A DNA stretch of 52,437 nucleotides from NCBI GenBank assembly GCA_030038755.1, contig JASHSK010000071.1, positions 1-52,437 of the forward strand. Reading direction: 5' to 3'. Below, piece by piece: positions 8,614 to 17,616 of this stretch (within the stretch, counting starts at the first letter, position 1; the number at the start of each line of letters is the position of its first letter). Made by a program: the position numbers and the translations under genes. Origin of the DNA: Gammaproteobacteria bacterium. Its GTDB lineage: Bacteria > Pseudomonadota > Gammaproteobacteria > Steroidobacterales > Steroidobacteraceae. Below the pieces are notes generated by a model. That model saw only the letters and a list, made by a program, of their open reading frames with translations. It was not told the DNA's origin and did no database searches.

Positions 8614-10403
8614 GATTTGCAGATCCACATTGGCTGTTCGCCGCTCTACCGGCGTGCCTGGTGCTCATCGGCATATGGTATCGCCACGATGTGCGCCAGC
8701 GGGCGGCCCTGGCGCAATTCGTCGCGCCGCATCTGCGACGCAGGCTCACAGGGTCGGTGTCAGGAGTGCGCCGTCTTCTGCAGCGCGGCCTGTTGTCAGG
8801 TGCCGTACTATGCCTGTTCGCAGCGCTCTCCGGTCCGCTGCTCGGATTTCACTGGGAGCAGATCCGGCGGCGCGGCAATGAGGTCGTGTTCGCGATCGAT
8901 ACGTCGCGCAGCATGCTGACGCCGGACGTAAAGCCCGATCGATTGACCCGGGCAAAACTGGCGATCGACGATATGGCCGGGCGGCTGGATGGAGATGCAA
9001 TCGGCATTGTGGCGTTTGCGGGCAGTGCCTTTCTCGTCTGCCCGCTGACGACCGATCACGGCGCCTTCCAGCAGACGCTGGACGCAGTCGATACCGACAC
9101 GGTTCCGAAAGGTGGAACGAATATTCCGGGCGCCATTCGGGTCGCGCAGGGGGCGTTCAGCCGCTTCCCCGGCAGCGACAGAATCCTGATATTGGTAACG
9201 GACGGCGAGAATCTGCAGGGGGACGCTCTGGCCGCGGCGAGGGCGGCGGCGAGGCAGGATGGTCTGAAAATCTATACCGTCGGTGTGGGTACCGTAGAGG
9301 GTGGTCTGATCCCTTTGCCGGTCGAGCAGGGAGGCGGCTTCGTCAGGGATGAGGACGGGACGCCGGTGAGGTCGCATCTCGACGCAGCCGGACTGATGGC
9401 CATCGCCGCCGCGACGTCCGCGGCCTACGTGCATGTCGGGGATCAGGGCGAGAACTTCGACGCGTTCCTGAGCACGGTATTCAGCGCGGTCGCGAAGCAC
9501 GATCTGATCTATCGCGAGAGGGAAGTCTACAACGACCGCTATCAATGGCCGCTGACCGCGGCCCTGATCATGCTAATGGCCAGTCTCATGGTAGGCACGC
9601 GTCGCGCTGGCCGCAGGCGAGTGCCGGCGGTCGCACTCACGGTCGCCGTGGCGTCGATATCGTTCGTGATGGCGGCGCTGGTTCTTCCAATACGCTCCGA
9701 GAGCGCTGATCAGGCCAATGACCGGGGCAGCTCCGGCGGCTCCGAGGCCCCGATCGTGGACTACAACGCGGGTACGAGCGCCTATCGGGCGGCCAGGTTT
9801 TCCCAGGCGGCGCAGTCCTTCCAGCAATCGATCAGGTCCGCGCCGGCAAGCAACGCCAGGCGCCTGGCAGATCAGCAGGATGCTTACTACAACCTCGGCG
9901 ACGCGCTCTATCGCGCCGGTCAGCAGCTCGAAGGATCCGACCCGTCGCAGGCCCTGCAGAAGTGGGCCGGGGCCGTCAGGGCGTACGACACGGCGTTGCA
10001 GTTGCGCGCTGATGACGCCGATAGCAGATACAATCGCGATTTCGTCAATCGGAAGATTGGCGCGCTGCGCAGGCAACTCGACATCAGTAACGGTGGCCAG
10101 GGTCGGGGCAATCGCGAGGATGGAGGTCAGGGCCAGGGGGTAGCGCCGACATCGTCGCAGCGCCCGCAGCCACCACCGCCCGGTCAATCACAGCCGCAGG
10201 GCCAGCCACGGCCGCAGGGGCAGCCGCAACAGCCGACACCGGGCGACAGGCGCGCTGATCAGCCCCCGGCGAGGCAAATGAGCGCGGAGGAAGCCCGCGA
10301 GCTGCTGGACTCCGAGGCGTCTGAGGAGCAGCGCGCGCTCACCGTGCTGCCCGGTCGGAGGGATTCGAGCCAGACGCCGGATATGCCCTTCAGGAATTGG
10401 TGA
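8610..10403 (+). CDS. BatB/BatC fusion: VWA domain plus TPR and Pro/Gln-rich tail
   Basis: From the GTG at 8610 (GTGA overlap) the protein has 597 residues. It repeats the BatA-type layout: N-terminal FADPHWLFAALPACLVLIG, helix near 60-80, VWA domain with metal site DTSRS at 97-101, then two helices around residues 315-370. The C-terminal third carries TPR units (YNAGTSAYRAARFSQAAQSF and a second ending in YDTALQLRADDADSRYNRD), as in BatC, so BatB and BatC are fused. Residues from about 510 to 560 are a Pro/Gln/Gly-rich linker, then SAEEARELLDSEASEEQ. The TPR part should face the periplasm with the VWA domain. It overlaps batD by 1 base. Confidence 0.87.
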   Translation: MRFADPHWLFAALPACLVLIGIWYRHDVRQRAALAQFVAPHLRRRLTGSVSGVRRLLQRGLLSGAVLCLFAALSGPLLGFHWEQIRRRGNEVVFAIDTSRSMLTPDVKPDRLTRAKLAIDDMAGRLDGDAIGIVAFAGSAFLVCPLTTDHGAFQQTLDAVDTDTVPKGGTNIPGAIRVAQGAFSRFPGSDRILILVTDGENLQGDALAAARAAARQDGLKIYTVGVGTVEGGLIPLPVEQGGGFVRDEDGTPVRSHLDAAGLMAIAAATSAAYVHVGDQGENFDAFLSTVFSAVAKHDLIYREREVYNDRYQWPLTAALIMLMASLMVGTRRAGRRRVPAVALTVAVASISFVMAALVLPIRSESADQANDRGSSGGSEAPIVDYNAGTSAYRAARFSQAAQSFQQSIRSAPASNARRLADQQDAYYNLGDALYRAGQQLEGSDPSQALQKWAGAVRAYDTALQLRADDADSRYNRDFVNRKIGALRRQLDISNGGQGRGNREDGGQGQGVAPTSSQRPQPPPPGQSQPQGQPRPQGQPQQPTPGDRRADQPPARQMSAEEARELLDSEASEEQRALTVLPGRRDSSQTPDMPFRNW

Positions 10404-11866
10404 TGCGCGGATCTTCGGTGCGCTGGGTCGTAGTCAGCATCGTGAGCCTTTGCCTCATCGTCTGGGCCCGTCCTGGGATGACGCAGTCTTTTGCAGGGTG
10501 GCACTTCGACGAGTTGCCGCAGGGCGCAGAGCTGCAAGCCGACGGTACGGCGTTCTTCGGATTGGAGGTTTCGGCACGCAGCATTTATGTCGGTGAATCC
10601 GTGCCGGTCGAGATCGAAGTGGGCATACGCCAGGGATGGGTGGTGTCGCTGAATGGTCTGCCCGCACTCGAGGGTCACGACTTCACGCTCAACAGGCTCT
10701 CGAAGCAGGCGGAACGTCGCGTCGAGTTCATCGACGGCGGCTACTTCGATGTATTGACGTGGCACACCGCAGTCGCGGCGGTGCAGCCGGGCGATTTTTC
10801 CCTGTCGGCAGAGATGCCGCTGACCGCGAAAGTCAGCGCGCGCTCGGCGGCACACGCGGCCGTGCCGTCTGCAATCGTTCCAAAGGACATTGTGATCAGG
10901 AGCGCCCCGGTCAAGGTGCGGGCGTTGCCGCTGCCCGCCGAGGGGCGGCCGCGGAATTTCAGCGGTGCCGTCGGCGACTTTCGCGTGTCGAGCGACGTAT
11001 CACCCATCGGCGTGAAGGAAGGAGAGCCGCTGACGCTGCGTCTGCATGTGACGGGGAAGGGCAACTTCGGCCGCGTCGAAGCGGCGATGTTGGATCACCT
11101 CGATCATTGGAAAACCTACCCCGCGAAGTCCTCCTTCACCGCGAGCGATACGGCCGGAGACAAAGGCGAGAAGGTGTTCGAACAGCCACTGATCGCGGCG
11201 CGGGCAGGCGCGCAGGCGATACCCGGACTCGAGTTCGACTATTTCAGCCCGAGCAGACGACGCTACGAACAGGCGCAAACGCGCCCCATTGAAGTCGTGA
11301 TCGCTGCCTCGTTGCCCGACAACCCGCTGCCCGTCCGGACGACCGCACAGAAGGCTGACGGAGCCACGGCGCAGAGGGCTGACGGAGCCACGGCGGCGGG
11401 AGCGTTGTCGGGCTTGCGCCCGGATCATCGAGCTTCCCGCGCCGGCGTGGGTGAGCTGCGGCCGCTGTATTTCCACGGAGCGTTCCTGGCCCTTGGCACG
11501 GCCCTCGCATTGCTTCTGGCCGGGGGTTGGTTCGCCGGGCGCCCAACCCCCGCACGCGTGAACTCGAGAGCGCGCGCACGCGTGTTCGCGCGACTGGAGG
11601 CAGCGGCGCGAGCTGGCGACGTCGTGCCATTCTTTGAGGCAGCCAGGCAGACGCTTTTGCAGGTGCTTGCGGCTCGGTGGCAGATGCCCGCCGAACAGAT
11701 CACCGGCACGGAGCTGAGGCTGCGGCTGGGCAGGGCCGGCGACGAGGTCGGGCGACTGCTCGCCGTTGCGGACGAGGTGAAGTATTCGGGCGGCTGGTCG
11801 GGTGGCACGGATTTCCAGCATTGGCTGCGGATCGTTCGCGGCCAGCTCGCTGGCGACGGACAGTAA
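10403..11866 (+). CDS. BatD-like oxygen-tolerance protein
   Basis: A 487-residue protein starting at the ATG that overlaps the previous stop (TGATG). It has a signal peptide (VVVSIVSLCLIVWARPGMTQS), then beta-rich repeats typical of BatD: GLEVSARSIYVGESVPVEIE, later GDFRVSSDVSPIGVKEGEPLTLRLHVTG, and a strand region ending PGLEFDYFSPSRRRYEQ. A transmembrane helix (AFLALGTALALLLAGGWF) near residue 365 leads to a cytoplasmic helical tail. A 24-base sequence is repeated twice at about 11345-11392, in the linker before the helix, encoding AQKADGAT and AQRADGAT. It belongs to the Bat complex, in the periplasm; molecular role unknown. Confidence 0.85.
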   Translation: MRGSSVRWVVVSIVSLCLIVWARPGMTQSFAGWHFDELPQGAELQADGTAFFGLEVSARSIYVGESVPVEIEVGIRQGWVVSLNGLPALEGHDFTLNRLSKQAERRVEFIDGGYFDVLTWHTAVAAVQPGDFSLSAEMPLTAKVSARSAAHAAVPSAIVPKDIVIRSAPVKVRALPLPAEGRPRNFSGAVGDFRVSSDVSPIGVKEGEPLTLRLHVTGKGNFGRVEAAMLDHLDHWKTYPAKSSFTASDTAGDKGEKVFEQPLIAARAGAQAIPGLEFDYFSPSRRRYEQAQTRPIEVVIAASLPDNPLPVRTTAQKADGATAQRADGATAAGALSGLRPDHRASRAGVGELRPLYFHGAFLALGTALALLLAGGWFAGRPTPARVNSRARARVFARLEAAARAGDVVPFFEAARQTLLQVLAARWQMPAEQITGTELRLRLGRAGDEVGRLLAVADEVKYSGGWSGGTDFQHWLRIVRGQLAGDGQ

Positions 11867-12553
11867 GTGCGGGCGTCAAAGACACTGCTGCTCGTGGCGG
11901 CGCTGGCGTTCCGGGCCGGCCACGCGGTCGCCCAGATATCGCAGCCGACCCCGGCACGGGCGCCGTATTCGGCGGATGGCTTCTACAATCTGGCGAATTC
12001 ATATGCCCGGGCGGGCAAACCGGGGCTGGCAGTCCTCAACTACGAACGCGCCGCACTGCTGGCGCCGGGTGACCCGGACATCAATGCCAATCTTGCCTAC
12101 GTTCGCGCTGCCGCTCACGTCCCGGTGGTGCCGGCGGGGTGGTTTGCGCGGCTGCTCCTGACCACGAGTCCCGCCCTGGCGGCCTGGCTCGGAATTTCCG
12201 GGATCGTGCTGGTCGGGTCAGGGCTGATGGCAATCAGAGCCACGTCGCGATTCCCATGGATATCCCGCAGCGCTGTTGCGCTCGGTGTCGCACAGATTTC
12301 TCTGACGGCCTGCAATGCGCTGCTGCTGTGGCCTCGCATGCACGAGGGGGTGGTCCTGATCGACCGGACGGCCGTGCGCGCGGCCCCGGCCTCGATGGCA
12401 GATACGGAGTTCGTGTTGCGAGAAGCGGAGAGTGTACGGATGACGGGCGAGTACCGGGAGTTCGTACTCGTTCGAACTATCGGTGGCCTTTCCGGATGGG
12501 TGGCGCGTGCCAATATCGGCGCCGTCGTGCCGCGGGCCGAGCGTGAACGCTGA
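11867..12553 (+). CDS. BatE-like TPR protein with C-terminal SH3 domain
   Basis: Starts with GTG directly after the batD stop. The 228-residue protein has a signal peptide, one to two TPR units (YNLANSYARAGKPGLAVLNY then ERAALLAPGDPDINANLAYV), two membrane helices (residues about 93-112 and 128-150), and a bacterial SH3-like end (VLIDRTAVRAAPASMADTEF, then VRTIGGLSGWVARANIG). This is the usual last gene of Bat operons (BatE), and the SH3 part may bind peptidoglycan or partner proteins. It ends the operon; a hairpin lies just downstream. Confidence 0.82.
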   Translation: MRASKTLLLVAALAFRAGHAVAQISQPTPARAPYSADGFYNLANSYARAGKPGLAVLNYERAALLAPGDPDINANLAYVRAAAHVPVVPAGWFARLLLTTSPALAAWLGISGIVLVGSGLMAIRATSRFPWISRSAVALGVAQISLTACNALLLWPRMHEGVVLIDRTAVRAAPASMADTEFVLREAESVRMTGEYREFVLVRTIGGLSGWVARANIGAVVPRAERER

Positions 12554-12575
12554 AGGGGGCGCAGCTGGCCAGCTC

Positions 12576-12591
12576 AGGCCCTCAGGGGCCT
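12576..12591. terminator. Short hairpin between convergent batE and a minus-strand gene
   Basis: AGGCCC, a TCAG loop and GGGCCT form a perfect 6-bp GC stem 22 bases after the batE stop. It overlaps the stop codon of the facing gene. No T tract follows, so terminator activity is only likely from position. Confidence 0.35.
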
Positions 12592-12979
12592 AGCCTGACG
12601 TGAGCCGATAGTCCAGGCGGATCGAGCAGGCCGCATGACCCGGGAGACGATCGCGGCGCGTCCCATCGCAGAAGAGTTGCCCGCGAGACGTGAGGACTCC
12701 GCCCTTGGCGAGTGCGACGACCACGTCGGTAAGATCGAAGTCTCCGTCGCAGTCGGCGTATGGGCAGGCGAAACGAAAGAACGCGGCGGCTGCCGGATAG
12801 AGCGTGTGTACCTGCGGGGAGGGCGGCAGGCCGCGCGTGTCGCCGAACGCCAATTCGATGCGCAGCTGCTCGATCTGGGGGAAAATCCTGCGCATTGGCG
12901 CAGACCGCGCACGCTCATTCAACATCTGTTCGCGCCGCGGTACGGCGCCCTTCGGGCTTTTGGCTGCCGCGAGTCTCAT
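12590..12979 (-). CDS. Conserved hypothetical protein with two Cys pairs
   Basis: A 129-residue soluble protein I cannot name. Its features are RIFPQIEQLRIELAFGD, then FFRFACPYADCDGDFDL with two cysteines five apart in an acidic loop, and later QLFCDGTRRD and HAACSIRLDY. Four cysteines in two groups suggest a metal- or disulfide-stabilised fold; the arrangement recalls a family of short unknown proteins in gammaproteobacteria. It overlaps the upstream gene by ATGA, so the two are co-translated. The function is unknown. Confidence 0.7.
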   Translation of the reverse strand: MRLAAAKSPKGAVPRREQMLNERARSAPMRRIFPQIEQLRIELAFGDTRGLPPSPQVHTLYPAAAAFFRFACPYADCDGDFDLTDVVVALAKGGVLTSRGQLFCDGTRRDRLPGHAACSIRLDYRLTSG

Positions 12980-13281
12980 TTGGGTACGGCGGTGCGTTCC
13001 AGCTGTTCGGCGCGGACCTCATCGACGGTGAGCCCCGTATTCGCCGCGATGACGTCGACCAGACGGTGCGCCGGGTCGCGCGGAAGATCCACCTGGTGCA
13101 GCCGTTCCCAGGCTCGTATGCGAACAGAGGGACTATTGAGCGGCGAGGACTGCTGGTCGATCTGCTGCCTTCGCAGCTCGGCCGCGCCAGCCGCAAGTTC
13201 TTCCGCGCGCTTGCGGTAATCGGTATTGCTCTCACCTGCAATGGGTGCCAGGTTAAGCAGACTGCGCTTGTCGGATTGCAT
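12976..13281 (-). CDS. Small hypothetical protein, partner of the Cys-pair protein
   Basis: The ATG at 13281 follows an excellent AGAGGAG ribosome site at the right distance, giving 101 residues (MQSDKRSLLNLAPIAGES at the start). Longer starts at 13377 and 13410 have no ribosome site. The protein is charged and helical, with VRIRAWERLHQVDLPRDPAH and IAANTGLTVDEVRAEQLER; no membrane segment or known domain is seen. It overlaps the next gene by 4 bases and forms a two-gene unit of unknown function. Confidence 0.7.
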   Translation of the reverse strand: MQSDKRSLLNLAPIAGESNTDYRKRAEELAAGAAELRRQQIDQQSSPLNSPSVRIRAWERLHQVDLPRDPAHRLVDVIAANTGLTVDEVRAEQLERTAVPK

Positions 13282-13465
13282 CTCACTCCTCTCGCGAGAG
13301 GCCTTCAGATTGGCCGAGACACCGCTCTCTGCACGGTAGGCGCAGCGGTCGAGTGAGACAGCACGAACAGATGCCATGCTAGCACACTGGCGGCAGGTAC
13401 GGCGGGGCACGAAGGCCGATGGCTAACTCATTGAATCGGCAGGTTTCCAGATCTGCGCCGGCGGA

Positions 13466-13825
13466 TCAGGGAATCGCCCCCGCCCACGTTCTGTATTTCG
13501 AGCTGGTGAGCGAAATGCGGTCGCCCGATTGTCCGACCCATCCGAGCGAGCTTCCCAGTTCATAAATGCCATGGGGCTGCACCTGAATCGCGAACCGCTT
13601 CGTTTCCTGCTGCCCCGGGTGCTCGAGTGTCGCGGTGAATGACAGTGCGTGGTCCGACGGGTTCTCGAAAACCAATACAAACCCGGATCCGCGTATTTCC
13701 GATCGGAACTGCACTGTGACCGGCAGCGGCGGCTGTAGAACCTGAAATGCGTACCAGGCGAGGGCACCCAGGAGCACGATGATTGCGGCCAACTTGGTCG
13801 GGGTCAGCCGCTTCACCGTGGGCAC
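13466..13825 (-). CDS. Hypothetical membrane-anchored protein
   Basis: 119 residues from a GTG start. One hydrophobic helix (LAAIIVLLGALAWYAFQVL) is followed by a beta-rich domain of about 85 residues, GSGFVLVFENPSDHALSFTA and HPGQQETKRFAIQVQPHGIY, resembling an Ig-like or immunity-type fold exposed outside the membrane. I do not recognise the family. An AAGCAGG lies just before the start. It stands alone, 185 bases upstream of the pair at 12590-13281 on the same strand. Confidence 0.55.
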   Translation of the reverse strand: MPTVKRLTPTKLAAIIVLLGALAWYAFQVLQPPLPVTVQFRSEIRGSGFVLVFENPSDHALSFTATLEHPGQQETKRFAIQVQPHGIYELGSSLGWVGQSGDRISLTSSKYRTWAGAIP

Positions 13826-14030
13826 CCTGCTTCAGTGTCATGAGCCGGAGGGGGATCATGGATCATAAGCTCACGCTCGCACAGGCGAAAGCGCCGCGCG
13901 AATGGCGGCGCAGGCAACACCGTCACCCACCGTGAGTGCTGCCCGGGCTTCGAGTGCTGCCCGGGCTGCGTCGTGCTACGGGTCTCTGCTAGAGTCAGCG
14001 GCCTCACGATCATGCGCAGGGGGGTGTTGC

Positions 14031-14540
14031 ATGTCCGTTTCTCTATATGACGTATCCATTCCGGTCTTCGCACTGAGCCTGAGCAATCTGTCGGCCATCC
14101 TCGACAAGGCGGCGAGCCATGGGGAGGCGAAGCAGGTCGATCCCAAGGTGATGCCGCAGGCACGGCTCATCGTAGACATGCTGCCGCTATCGGCTCAGGT
14201 ACAGATTGCGTGCGATACCGCCAAGGGGGCCGCGGCCCGTCTGGCGGGAGTCGAAGTGCCAAAGCACGAGGATACGGAGGCGACACTCGCGGAGCTGAGG
14301 GCGCGTGTGGCCAAAACCCTGGACTTCATCAGGACCATCAGACCGGAACAGCTGCAGGGAGCCGAGACCCGTGAGATCGTGCTGCAGTTTCCGCAAACAA
14401 CTTTGAAGTTCAATGGGATCAACTATCTGACGAATTTCGCGCTGCCGAACTTCTTCTTCCACGTCACGATGGTGTACGCGCTGTTGCGCAAGAACGGAGT
14501 CGATCTGGGCAAACGCGATTTTCTCGGCCCGATGCTCTGA
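14031..14540 (+). CDS. DUF1993 protein
   Basis: 169 residues from ATG 14031, preceded by CAGGGGGG about 7 bases upstream. The sequence matches DUF1993: SLYDVSIPVFALSLSNLSAI near the start, AKGAAARLAGVE, a middle segment ARVAKTLDFI, and the family ending TNFALPNFFFHVTMVYALLR followed by G(V/A)DLGKRDFLG. DUF1993 has a DinB-like four-helix fold; its role is unknown. An imperfect direct repeat (GAGTGCTGCCCGGGCT twice) lies about 70-100 bases upstream. The gene is monocistronic and convergent with cardiolipin synthase. Confidence 0.88.
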   Translation: MSVSLYDVSIPVFALSLSNLSAILDKAASHGEAKQVDPKVMPQARLIVDMLPLSAQVQIACDTAKGAAARLAGVEVPKHEDTEATLAELRARVAKTLDFIRTIRPEQLQGAETREIVLQFPQTTLKFNGINYLTNFALPNFFFHVTMVYALLRKNGVDLGKRDFLGPML

Positions 14541-14588
14541 TTGCGCGGCGGGATGGCCGATCCGGCGAGAAGTCAGGCGTATTGACGC

Positions 14589-16058
14589 TCACAGATAGGG
14601 TGACAGCAGCCAGAACAGGCTGTCGCGCAGCCGCCGGCCCATGTGCCGCCGGCCGGTGGGCTCCGGCGCCAGCGTAGTGGCGTGTGCGCGGGCGCCGAGC
14701 ACGTAGCTGGCGAGCTCGCCGCATACCGCGGAATCGTAGATCTCCACGGCGATCTCGAAATTCAGCCGCAGGCTGCGCGGATCCAGGTTGGCCGAGCCGA
14801 TCTGTGCATAGCTGCCGTCGATGACCAGCAGCTTGCTGTGCGAGAACGGCGGGGGCTGCAGGTACACCTGAACGCCCCGTTGCAGCAGGGGCTGCACCCA
14901 GCGGCGCGAGGCCCAGTCCACGTAGCGCAGATTGCTGCGCTCGGGCAGTACCAGGCAGACCTCCACCCCGCGCAGCGCCGCCGCCTGCAGAGCCGCCGTC
15001 AGCTCGGGCGGCGGTATGAAATAGGGTGTCATGATGAGCACCTGCCGGTGCGCGATCGAAATGGCGCCGACAATGACGAACAGCAGCTTGTCCAGATCCT
15101 CATCGGGTCCCTCGGTGATCACGCGGCAGAGACTCTGCCCACCGGGGACCGGACGGCAGGCGATCGGCGCGAGCGACTCGCCGGTCGCAAACGACCAGTC
15201 GACGCCGAAGGCCTCTGCGAGCTGCGCGATCACCGCCCCGTGCAGCTCGAAGTGCAGATCCGCCATGCGCCGATGGTTCGGTTTGCCGACCTCGCGGCCG
15301 CCGATGTTCATGCCTCCGACGAAGCCCTGCTCGCCATCGACGAGCAGCAGCTTGCGATGATTGCGCAGATTCAGCGCCAGCATCGGCGGAAGCAGGCGCG
15401 GCGGCAGGAAGCGCGCGGCGCGCACGCCGGCGCGGCGCAGCAGCCGCACGGGGTGCGGCCAGCTGTACCACTCACCCACCCCGTCGATGAGCACGCGCAC
15501 CTGCACGCCGCGGGCCGAGGCCTGCCCGAGCGCGTCGATGAATTGCCTGCCGATCGCATCGGTGTCGAAGATGTAGCTGGTCATCCATACCGAGCGACGT
15601 GCCTGACGAATCGCCGCCAGCATCGCGGGGAAGGCCCGCTCACCGTTTTCCAGCAGCCGCACGCTGTTGTCGGCCAGCAATGGCCGGTGGGTGACCGCAT
15701 CACCGATGCGCCTCAGCTGCGCGGCAAAGCCGTCCGTGGATGCGACGCTGCCGTCACCGGCGGGGCGGGCCGTCAGGCCCGCGCGCAACTGCCGGGCGCG
15801 CGTGCGCACCCGATTGACCCCGAACAGCACATAGAGCGCCGGTCCCGCGAGCGGGAACAGCCAGCACAGCAGAATCCAGATGAAGGTGCCGCGCGGATCG
15901 GGCTTGGTCAGCAGCGCATGGATGGCCGCCACGCTCGCGCAGGCGACATACAGCCCGAAGAGCAGCGCCGCGCGGTGTCCCATCAGGCCGTGCAGATTCA
16001 CGCCTGCCATCTGCAAGCCCGGTTGCGTGGCCGTTTCTCCCGTGCCGCCCGGGCGCAT
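14589..16058 (-). CDS. cls: Cardiolipin synthase
   Basis: 489 residues. Two N-terminal helices (ALLFGLYVACASVAAIHALL and FIWILLCWLFPLAGPALYVL) anchor it, then two phospholipase D catalytic motifs: NHRKLLLVDGEQGFVGGMN and SHSKLLVIDGSYAQIGSANLD. These HxK(x)4D motifs and the length match bacterial cardiolipin synthase, which makes cardiolipin from phosphatidylglycerol at the inner membrane. No clear ribosome site marks the start; ATG 16010 (MAGVNLHGLMG) is an alternative. It is divergent from the RNB gene. Confidence 0.9.
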   Translation of the reverse strand: MRPGGTGETATQPGLQMAGVNLHGLMGHRAALLFGLYVACASVAAIHALLTKPDPRGTFIWILLCWLFPLAGPALYVLFGVNRVRTRARQLRAGLTARPAGDGSVASTDGFAAQLRRIGDAVTHRPLLADNSVRLLENGERAFPAMLAAIRQARRSVWMTSYIFDTDAIGRQFIDALGQASARGVQVRVLIDGVGEWYSWPHPVRLLRRAGVRAARFLPPRLLPPMLALNLRNHRKLLLVDGEQGFVGGMNIGGREVGKPNHRRMADLHFELHGAVIAQLAEAFGVDWSFATGESLAPIACRPVPGGQSLCRVITEGPDEDLDKLLFVIVGAISIAHRQVLIMTPYFIPPPELTAALQAAALRGVEVCLVLPERSNLRYVDWASRRWVQPLLQRGVQVYLQPPPFSHSKLLVIDGSYAQIGSANLDPRSLRLNFEIAVEIYDSAVCGELASYVLGARAHATTLAPEPTGRRHMGRRLRDSLFWLLSPYL

Positions 16059-16143
16059 CTTGGCACAAGAGACCGGCTCGCGCCGCCCTCTGGTCGGCGA
16101 AAGGGTTCGACTCGAACTACACTAGCGCCATGGAGCTATCGCG

Positions 16144-17616
16144 ATGGATGTGACCGCCGGCGCATTACCGACGCTCAGGGCCCTGGCGCGCCAGGTCATG
16201 CGCGAGCGCCACCTGCTGCCGGATTTCTCTGCCGCGGCGCTCAGACAGGTGCAGACGATCCGGGGCGCCGCCGCACCGCAGCCGGACGAGCCGGTGCGCG
16301 ACCTGCGCGATCTGCTGTGGGCATCGATCGACAACGATGACTCGCGGGATCTCGATCAGCTCTCAGCCGCCACGGCGCTGGCTGACGGCGGCACGCGGCT
16401 GTTGGTGGCGGTGGCCGACGTCGATGCGCTGGTGGCGGCCGGCAGTGCGGTGGACGAGCACGCACGCGTCAATACCACCTCGGTCTATACCGTGGCTGAG
16501 ACCTTTACGATGCTGCCCGAGAGGCTCTCGACCGATCTCACGTCGCTCGCGGAGCACCAGGAGCGGCTGGCGATCATCGTGGAGATGAACGTCGGCGCGG
16601 ATGGGGTCGTGGGCAACTCCGATGTCTATCGCGCACGGGTGGTCAACCGCGCCAAGCTCGCCTATGCGGGTGTGGCGGCGTGGTTGGAAGGCACGGCGCC
16701 CGCTCCGGCGCGCCTGGCCGCCGTTCCGGGCCTGGAGCAGGGATTACGTCTGCAGGATGAGGCTGCGCAGCGCCTGCGGCGCGTGCGTCATCTGCATGGG
16801 GCGTTGACCCTCACGACCATCGAAGCACGCGCTGTCTTCGAGGGCGAACTGCTGCGCGATCTGCGCCCCGATGAGAAGAATCGCGCCAAGGAGCTGATCG
16901 AGGATCTGATGATCGCCGCGAACGCAGTGACGGCGCGATTTCTGGCCGCACGCCGGCTGCCGGCGCTGCGCCGGGTGCTGCGCGCGCCGCAGCGCTGGAG
17001 CCGCATCGTGTCGCTCGCCGCGACGCTGCAGGAGAGCCTGCCGGCGACGCCCGATGCACGCGCGCTCAACGAGCTGCTGATTCGCCGCCGGCAGGCCGAC
17101 CCGGAGGGCTTCCCCGACCTGTGTCTGTCGATCGTGAAGCTGCTGGGTCGTGGCGAGTATGTCCTGGAGATGCCCGGGCAGACGGTGCCCGGGCACTTCG
17201 GCCTGGCCGTGCAGGACTACACGCATGCGACCGCGCCCAATCGCCGCTTCCCGGATCTGATCACGCAGCGGCTGATCAAGAGTGCGCTCAGTGGATGTGA
17301 GCCGCCCTACGCCGCCGAGCAGCTGCGCTCGCTTGCCGCGCACTGTACGCTGCAGGAAGATAACGCCGCCAAGGTGGAGCGGCAGGTGCGCAAGTCCGCC
17401 GCGGCGCTGCTGCTTGCAGCGCGCATCGGAGAGCGCTTCGAGGCGATCGTCACCGGCGCATCCGACAAGGGCACCTGGGTGCGGATCCTCGCGCCCACCA
17501 CCGAGGGCCGGCTCGTGAAGGGATTCGAAGGACTGGAAGTGGGGGAGCGCGTGGCGGTGAGGCTGGTGCATACCGACGTGTCGCGGGGCTTCATCGACTT
17601 CGCGAGGGTGGCGTGA
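16144..17616 (+). CDS. Short RNB-domain exoribonuclease (RNase II/R family)
   Basis: 490 residues. The catalytic RNB domain starts at about residue 45 with LLWASIDNDDSRDLDQL, whose aspartates match the two-metal site of RNase II. It continues with AYAGVAAWLEG, LIEDLMIAANAVTARFLAAR and DYTHATAPNRRFPDLITQRL, the signature segment, and ends with an S1-like region (GTWVRILAPTTEGRLVKGFE). It lacks the two long N-terminal cold-shock domains of classical RNase II or R, which are about 640-800 residues. This shorter form is found in other proteobacteria. It probably degrades RNA 3' to 5'. It overlaps the LOG gene by 4 bases (GTGA). Confidence 0.88.
   Translation: MDVTAGALPTLRALARQVMRERHLLPDFSAAALRQVQTIRGAAAPQPDEPVRDLRDLLWASIDNDDSRDLDQLSAATALADGGTRLLVAVADVDALVAAGSAVDEHARVNTTSVYTVAETFTMLPERLSTDLTSLAEHQERLAIIVEMNVGADGVVGNSDVYRARVVNRAKLAYAGVAAWLEGTAPAPARLAAVPGLEQGLRLQDEAAQRLRRVRHLHGALTLTTIEARAVFEGELLRDLRPDEKNRAKELIEDLMIAANAVTARFLAARRLPALRRVLRAPQRWSRIVSLAATLQESLPATPDARALNELLIRRRQADPEGFPDLCLSIVKLLGRGEYVLEMPGQTVPGHFGLAVQDYTHATAPNRRFPDLITQRLIKSALSGCEPPYAAEQLRSLAAHCTLQEDNAAKVERQVRKSAAALLLAARIGERFEAIVTGASDKGTWVRILAPTTEGRLVKGFEGLEVGERVAVRLVHTDVSRGFIDFARVA

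Noticed and set aside
14643-16340. Long plus-strand frame opposite cardiolipin synthase
   Set aside because: The minus-strand gene has two HxK motifs and full length; this frame has none and runs into the next gene region.
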